Positions 59,508 to 64,000 of a stretch of 64,000 bases of DNA are shown in pieces. The stretch is from Clostridia bacterium. GTDB lineage: Bacteria > Bacillota > Clostridia > Christensenellales > QAND01. The number at the start of each line of letters is the position of its first letter. Position 1 is the stretch's first letter. The stretch spans positions 55,382 to 119,381 of the forward strand of contig JAFSIR010000025.1 of the NCBI GenBank assembly GCA_017439715.1, read 5' to 3'. The position numbers were made by a program, and so were the translations under genes. The notes beneath the pieces were generated by a model, which did not search any database, had not been told where the DNA came from, and worked only from the letters and a program-made list of their open reading frames with translations.

Positions 59508-61231
59508 GTATCCATTCTTCCAAACAAACGATCCTTTCCTTTGAGCAGAACGCGGCTTTTCATGCCCGCCTGGCGCAAAAACAACTGGATGAGAACCGCT
59601 TTTTGCCTGCCATACGCAGTTATTGCCGTGCCCTGGAGAGCGACCCAAAAAACCCGGAATATAAGCTGGGGCTTGCCTCGGTTTATACCGATATGTGCTG
59701 CTATGAAAAAAGCAACCGCATTCTGCTGCGCCTGGCCCGCGAACGGGCGGACCATGCCAATGAATGTTATTTCGGCATGGGATGCAATTATCTCGGGGAA
59801 GGATATTATGAGCAGGCGAGGGACAGCTTTTTGCTGTATCTTCAGCGTGAGCCGGATGGCACCTATGCTGAAGATGCGGAAGAAATGCTCATGATGATTG
59901 AAGATGAGTTTGAAGCCCGCCTACAGGAAGAGGAAGTGTCTATTGCTGTTGCCCAGCGCGCGGAAGAAGGTAAGCGCGCCCTTGACATGGGCGATAGCAA
60001 GCGCGCCATTCGCTTTTTAAAAGAAGCGGTAGAGCAGGCTCCGAAGCTTACCTATGTGCGCAACAACCTTGCGCTCGCCTATTTTTTGGATAACCAAAAA
60101 GAGCAGGCGCTGCTGGAAACCAAGCGTGTTTTAAAAGACGAGCCGAACAATATCCACGCGCTTTGCAACCTGGCCATCGTGCTGGGGCAGGATCAAACCT
60201 CCGGCCCGGCGGCAAAAGCGCTCAACCGCGTGGAGAAGCAAACCAGCGAAACACCGGATGAAGCGCTGAAAGCTGCGCTCACCCTTTTTGAGGCAAACCG
60301 GCTGGACAGCGCCCGCAAGTTTTTTGATCAGGCGCTTGACTTTTTCCCGTATGATGACAGAACGCTGTTTTTTGCCGGCGTGTGCGCGTATAATGCCGGC
60401 GCGTATGAGCGCGCCCTGGAGCTGTTTGATCGAATGGCTCAATGCGAAGAAAACGGCGGCGTAGGCGGATATTACCGCGCGCTTTGTAAAGATGCGATCG
60501 CCGGCCGCACAACAGTTAAATCGCTTACCCTACAGCGGCAGGTGCCGGTGGAGGAAGCGGTGCGCCGCATCAAGTTTTTAAACAGCATTGCTGCCGGCCC
60601 GAAAGAAGAAATGCTGCGGGCATGGAACAGCGACCCGCAGTTCCGCGAATACATGTTCTGGGCGCTGAATTTGTTTGACAGCAGCCTGCAGGATACGGTG
60701 ATCGAGCTGCTTGGTTTAGTGGGCGACGATGTGGCGGAGGAAACGCTGCGCGATTTTCTCATGCGGCGCGAAGGCGCAAAAGAACAGAAAAACCACATTT
60801 TTGCGATTTTGAAAAACATGGGCGCAGAAGAGCCCTATATTGCAGTGATGGACGGCACGCTTGTGGAAGCGCGGCTGACCAGAACCACCGTTGCGGATGA
60901 AAACTTTCCGCGTGAGTATGCTGCGGTTATGGAGCTGTGCGCCAAAAGAATGCATGAGCGTGGCCTGGACGATTTGATTGAAAGCGCGCTGTCTGTGTGG
61001 AACCGATTCATCCAGCGGCTGCGCGGCGCGCTGCCGCCCCTGCAGAACAAAGCGGCATGGGCCGCAGCGGTGGAAATGATCGCCGCCCGTATGGACGGCC
61101 TTAAACCGGACCCGGACGAGGTCTGTCAGGCATACAGGGTTTCGCATACCGCACTGGTGCATAGTTATCGGGAGCTCAAACGCATCCTGCAGCGCGGCAA
61201 AGGAGAGGAACAGGATGGATCGGATGATTGA
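59504..61231 (+). CDS. TPR protein with a cyclin/TFIIB-like C-terminal segment
   Basis: 575 residues, soluble. TPR-like helices run from residue 15 to about 330 (for example LDENRFLPAIRSYCRALESD, then RAIRFLKEAVEQAPKLTYVRNNLALAY). A helical middle (350-520) follows. The last 45 residues, AAAVEMIAARMDGLKPDPDEV then AYRVSHTALVHSYRELKRIL, resemble a TFIIB/cyclin-type helix-turn-helix repeat, as also used in some SEC-C-like proteins. Function unknown. It overlaps hslO (ATGA) and the next gene by 17 bases, so co-production is certain. Confidence 0.68.
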   Translation: MSIHSSKQTILSFEQNAAFHARLAQKQLDENRFLPAIRSYCRALESDPKNPEYKLGLASVYTDMCCYEKSNRILLRLARERADHANECYFGMGCNYLGEGYYEQARDSFLLYLQREPDGTYAEDAEEMLMMIEDEFEARLQEEEVSIAVAQRAEEGKRALDMGDSKRAIRFLKEAVEQAPKLTYVRNNLALAYFLDNQKEQALLETKRVLKDEPNNIHALCNLAIVLGQDQTSGPAAKALNRVEKQTSETPDEALKAALTLFEANRLDSARKFFDQALDFFPYDDRTLFFAGVCAYNAGAYERALELFDRMAQCEENGGVGGYYRALCKDAIAGRTTVKSLTLQRQVPVEEAVRRIKFLNSIAAGPKEEMLRAWNSDPQFREYMFWALNLFDSSLQDTVIELLGLVGDDVAEETLRDFLMRREGAKEQKNHIFAILKNMGAEEPYIAVMDGTLVEARLTRTTVADENFPREYAAVMELCAKRMHERGLDDLIESALSVWNRFIQRLRGALPPLQNKAAWAAAVEMIAARMDGLKPDPDEVCQAYRVSHTALVHSYRELKRILQRGKGEEQDGSDD

Positions 61232-62057
61232 TTTTCAGGCGGAGTTTGCCGCTTGGCTGCAGCAGTACAGAAAACAGCTGATAGAAATGTCCAATGATGA
61301 GGTGGACGATGTGGCAGACAGATTATACGATCAGTGGCTACATGAACGGCAGCAAGCGTTTGGCGGCGTCGAGCCTGCCCATTATTTTGATGCGTTTTCG
61401 GCTGACGAGCTTGTAAGTGCGCTTCTGTCTTACGGCGCAGCGGAATGGGCGCTGCCCGATTCGCTTTGCGATAAATTGGAAGACGAGCGGGCCAACACAA
61501 AACCCTTGTTGATAAGCGCGCTGTCCGGCCAGCTTACCGTGCGTCAGGAGGGCGATATTCTTGAACGCTTGGGCGAGATGGGCGCGGAGGAGATCATTCC
61601 GTTCTGTGTCAGCCGCGTGCTTGAGCACACCGGAGATAGGGCAGAGCAGGCCGCTCAGGCGCTCATCCCCTTTGGTGCTTTGGGCGCGCAGCCGTGCCTG
61701 CAGGCTCTGCAAACACAGGATTGGCCAACGGAAACAACGGATCGGCTGGCAGATATCGTGTGTGCCTGCAGCCCGCCTTTGCCGGGTGCCGCAGAGCAGA
61801 TGCGCAACCTGTTTGTTGATCGGCCGGAAGCCCGCGCGTTTTATGCCCATTGCCTTGAACGCACGGAAGACGAAGCTGCTGTTCCGCTGCTAAAAGCAGC
61901 GCTGGAACAGCAAGGTTTGGGATATTATGAGTTTTTGGCTTTAAGAGACAGCTATGAAGCGCTCACGGGCGAAATATTGCCTGACCGCGAATTTTGGGAA
62001 GATGCTGATTATCTGGTAGTGGAACACGCCGGGGAGGAGGAACGCCCGCATGAATGA
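61215..62057 (+). CDS. HEAT-repeat-like helical protein
   Basis: 280 residues, all-helical, acidic. Repeated helix pairs such as DILERLGEMGAEEIIPFCVSRVL and AAQALIPFGALGAQPCLQAL look like HEAT or armadillo units, usually protein-binding. The start ATG 61215 lies inside the TPR gene behind GGAGAGGAACAGG. It overlaps the HD gene by 8 bases. Together with the TPR protein it may form a scaffold; this is inference. Confidence 0.62.
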   Translation: MDRMIDFQAEFAAWLQQYRKQLIEMSNDEVDDVADRLYDQWLHERQQAFGGVEPAHYFDAFSADELVSALLSYGAAEWALPDSLCDKLEDERANTKPLLISALSGQLTVRQEGDILERLGEMGAEEIIPFCVSRVLEHTGDRAEQAAQALIPFGALGAQPCLQALQTQDWPTETTDRLADIVCACSPPLPGAAEQMRNLFVDRPEARAFYAHCLERTEDEAAVPLLKAALEQQGLGYYEFLALRDSYEALTGEILPDREFWEDADYLVVEHAGEEERPHE

Positions 62058-62769
62058 AAAAGTGATCAAGCTTGCTGATGTGCAGAAAGACCCGGTTGTG
62101 AGCGCCATGGTTGAGCAGGCCAATGCGTGCCTTGAAACCATGGGATATACCGATCATGGCCCGCGGCACGTGGGCTATGTGGCACGAATCACCGGGTCCA
62201 TTCTGAAAAACTTGGGCTATCCTGACCGCACTGTGGAGCTGGGCGCGATCGCCGGCTGGACACATGATGTGGGCAATATGATCAACCGCCATGGGCACGC
62301 GCAGTCAGGGGCCACCCTGCTTTTCAGCGTGCTGCGCGATATTGGCATGCCTACGCACGAAGTGCTGCGCGTGTGCTCCGCTGTGGGCAATCATGATGAA
62401 TCGTCCGGCCGCCCTGTTTCGGAGATCAGCGCCGCCCTGATCATTGCGGATAAGGTGGATGCGCACCGTGCCCGTGTTCGCCGTGGCCGATATGATTTTT
62501 CTGATATTCATGACCGTGTCAATTATGCTATCCGCCATACCGATGTTTCGGTGGATGCAAAGGCCCGCGTGATCCGCTTCGCCTGCAAAATGGATAACAC
62601 CAGCAGCGTGCGTGAATTTATGCAGATCTATATGACCCGCCTGTGCCTGGCCGAGGAAGCGGCAGCTTTTTTGGGGTGCCGGTTGGAGTTTGTGGTTAAT
62701 GATATGCTGCTCAATAACGCCCCAACCCCGCCCGGGAACATTCCCGAACCGCCGGAGGATATTGATTGA
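62050..62769 (+). CDS. HD-domain phosphohydrolase
   Basis: 239 residues. The HD motif is in GAIAGWTHDVGNMINRHGH, with the first His in DHGPRHVGYVARI and later CSAVGNHDESSG, so the metal site looks complete. The family cleaves phosphate esters, nucleotides or second messengers; the substrate is unknown. TGATG overlap with the next gene. Confidence 0.82.
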   Translation: MNEKVIKLADVQKDPVVSAMVEQANACLETMGYTDHGPRHVGYVARITGSILKNLGYPDRTVELGAIAGWTHDVGNMINRHGHAQSGATLLFSVLRDIGMPTHEVLRVCSAVGNHDESSGRPVSEISAALIIADKVDAHRARVRRGRYDFSDIHDRVNYAIRHTDVSVDAKARVIRFACKMDNTSSVREFMQIYMTRLCLAEEAAAFLGCRLEFVVNDMLLNNAPTPPGNIPEPPEDID

Positions 62770-63881
62770 TGGATTGTTTTGCTACCTGTACATTCGGCGT
62801 GGAAGCGCTGGTCAAAGACGAGCTCGCTGCCCTTGGCCTGAAAGTGACTGCCACAGAGGATGCCCGTGTGTTTTTCTCGGCCGAGCGTGCCGGTGTGGTG
62901 GACGCAAACCTATGGCTGCGTTGTGCCGATCGCGTGTTTGTTTCGCTTGCCGTTTGCCCGGCCAAAACGTTTGCCGAATTGTTTGATCATGTCCGTGCTG
63001 TGCCGTGGCACACGCTTTTGCCGCGCGATGCGAAGATCATCGTAACCGGTAAAACGGCGCTGAGCGCGCTGGGCTCTGTGCGCGATGTGCAGCGCATTGC
63101 CAAAAAAGCCATTTGCGACGCTATGATCGAAGCACATGGCTATGCCCGCTGCCCCGAAACGGGCCAATCATATAACATTGAGATCGGGCTGCTGCGCGAT
63201 GTGGCGACCGTGGCACTCAACACGTCCGGCGCCGGCCTTAATCGGCGCGGGTATCGCGATCTTGAAGCGCAGGCCCCCATCCGCGAAACGCTGGCGGCCG
63301 CGCTGGTGCGCCTGGCCCAGTATCGCGGCAACGAAGTGCTGATAGATCCTTGCTGCGGCTCGGGCACCATTGCCATTGAAGCGGCGATGATCGCGGCCAA
63401 TATCGCCCCCGGCCTCAAACGCACCTTTGCCTTTGATGGCTGGAAAGCCTGGGCACAAACCGCGGCAGAGCGCAGGGAAGCGGCCGCCGCCAAGCGGCGG
63501 GAAAGCGGCTTTCCGCATCTTTATGCCAGCGATATTGAGCCCAAATATGTTACTATGGCCCGCCGGCACGCCATCCGTGCCGGTGTAAACGGCTTTATCA
63601 ATTTTGATTGCCGCGACGTGCAGGATTTCAATCCCCCTGCACCTAACGGCGTGATCGTGGTAAATCCGCCGTATGGCGAGCGGATGGAGCAGGAACAGGC
63701 GTCTGTCGTGCTCACTGCACTGAAAACGATCCGCCGCAAACACCCGCAGTTCGGCCTATATATCATTTCCAGCGATCAAACACTGGAAAAATCCTTGGGG
63801 CAGCCGGCTGACAGGCGCCGCAAGCTGTATAACGGGTCGATCAAATGTAATCTGTATATGTATAAACGCGTTAAAAAATAA
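62769..63881 (+). CDS. THUMP-domain RNA methyltransferase (RlmL N-terminal/YpsC type)
   Basis: A 23S rRNA guanine-N2-type methyltransferase by family. 370 residues: FATCTFGVEALVKDEL at the start, THUMP domain to about 155, then motif I DPCCGSGTIAIEAAMIAANIAP at about 195 and motif IV NPPYGERM at about 300. ATG 62769 overlaps the HD stop (TGATG). It ends the six-gene operon. The tRNA gene follows after 54 bases. Confidence 0.9.
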   Translation: MDCFATCTFGVEALVKDELAALGLKVTATEDARVFFSAERAGVVDANLWLRCADRVFVSLAVCPAKTFAELFDHVRAVPWHTLLPRDAKIIVTGKTALSALGSVRDVQRIAKKAICDAMIEAHGYARCPETGQSYNIEIGLLRDVATVALNTSGAGLNRRGYRDLEAQAPIRETLAAALVRLAQYRGNEVLIDPCCGSGTIAIEAAMIAANIAPGLKRTFAFDGWKAWAQTAAERREAAAAKRRESGFPHLYASDIEPKYVTMARRHAIRAGVNGFINFDCRDVQDFNPPAPNGVIVVNPPYGERMEQEQASVVLTALKTIRRKHPQFGLYIISSDQTLEKSLGQPADRRRKLYNGSIKCNLYMYKRVKK

Positions 63882-63893
63882 AAAAATTAGGTA

Positions 63894-63922
63894 GTGACAT
63901 ATCCTTTCGCTTCTGCTATAAT
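63894..63922 (+). promoter_or_regulatory. Promoter of tRNA-Thr
   Basis: GTGACA at 63894-63899, 17-base spacer, TATAAT at 63917-63922, 14 bases before the tRNA. Confidence 0.65.
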
Positions 63923-63935
63923 AATCAAGCGTTGG

Positions 63936-64000
63936 GCCAACGTAGCTCAGTTGGTAGAGCAGCGCATTCGTAATGCGCAGGTCTGGGGTTCGAGTCCCCA
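63936..64000 (+). tRNA. tRNA-Thr(CGU), cut by the window edge
   Basis: Acceptor start GCCAACG, D arm GCTCAGTTGGTAGAGC, anticodon stem GCGCA/TGCGC with loop TTCGTAA (anticodon CGT), then AGGTC and T arm TGGGGTTCGAGTCCCCA. The last acceptor bases lie beyond position 64000. No introns seen. Confidence 0.95.

Overview
The window looks like a chromosomal segment of a Gram-positive Clostridia-type bacterium (Bacillota). The signs are strong GGAGG ribosome binding sites, frequent TTG starts, T-box, lysine, thiamine (TPP) and cobalamin leader RNAs, lipoprotein signals, a SipW-type signal peptidase, DegV, Hsp33 and a YdjGHI-like cluster. Base composition is moderately GC-rich throughout, except for a visibly AT-richer block at about 24.3-26.1 kb. 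No prophage, insertion sequence, CRISPR array or rRNA was seen. One tRNA, cut by the right edge, is present.

Layout. 0-4 kb: surface polysaccharide genes (nucleotide-sugar dehydrogenase end, a coiled-coil protein, a large multi-domain glycosyltransferase). 4-6.5 kb, minus strand: degV, an unknown gene and a TetR-type regulator. 6.7-9.3 kb: L,D-transpeptidase, NUDIX hydrolase, SLOG protein, acetyltransferase. 9.3-12.9 kb, minus strand: a NifX-like remnant and a ydjGHI-like membrane-stress cluster. 13-17 kb: alkaline phosphatase, an anchored cohesin-like protein, a frameshifted hexulose-phosphate-synthase-like gene and a Gfo/Idh oxidoreductase. 17-24 kb: nagA, thiT behind a TPP riboswitch, diverging from a cobalamin-riboswitch unit (DUF4430 protein plus ECF S component), then T-box-proS and an M20 amidohydrolase. 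24.3-26.1 kb: a decayed SipW/TasA-like/PPxTG surface-fibre locus. 26.2-33.3 kb: tautomerase with a 30-residue membrane peptide, a radical SAM protein, murJ, a 5'-nucleotidase, a ZIP transporter, and a cyclase with an unknown partner. 33.4-40.9 kb: ACT protein, NUDIX hydrolase, lipoprotein, IlvD/Edd dehydratase, chromate transporter pair, XpaC-like protein, zinc-ribbon protein and M24 peptidase. 41-46 kb: a 42-residue protein, the B12-dependent ribonucleotide reductase behind a probable NrdR operator, and an EF-G paralogue. 46-54.6 kb: thrB, mutY, a B12-binding-type radical SAM protein, DUF1294, two more M20 enzymes, an acetyltransferase, a PH-like protein and an acyl-ACP thioesterase. 54.6-57.7 kb, minus strand: asd-dapA-dapB behind a lysine riboswitch. 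57.8-63.9 kb: a tightly overlapping operon (methyltransferase, hslO, TPR protein, HEAT-like protein, HD phosphohydrolase, THUMP RNA methyltransferase), then tRNA-Thr(CGU).

How it fits together. Cofactor supply is a theme: thiamine and cobalamin uptake genes diverge from promoters whose -35 boxes overlap, and the DNA precursor enzyme further on is the B12-dependent one. Cell-envelope work (murJ, L,D-transpeptidase, dap genes, nagA, glycosyltransferase) is scattered through the window. The most unusual material is the divergent vitamin-riboswitch pair, the DUF4430/S-component unit, the broken SipW locus, the frameshifted sugar-phosphate lyase with an altered catalytic motif, and several unrecognised but clearly translated genes (4631-5641, 32552-33307, 59504-62057). 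I did not find a clear-cut new defence or mobile system. All function calls rest on motifs and remembered families, without database searches.
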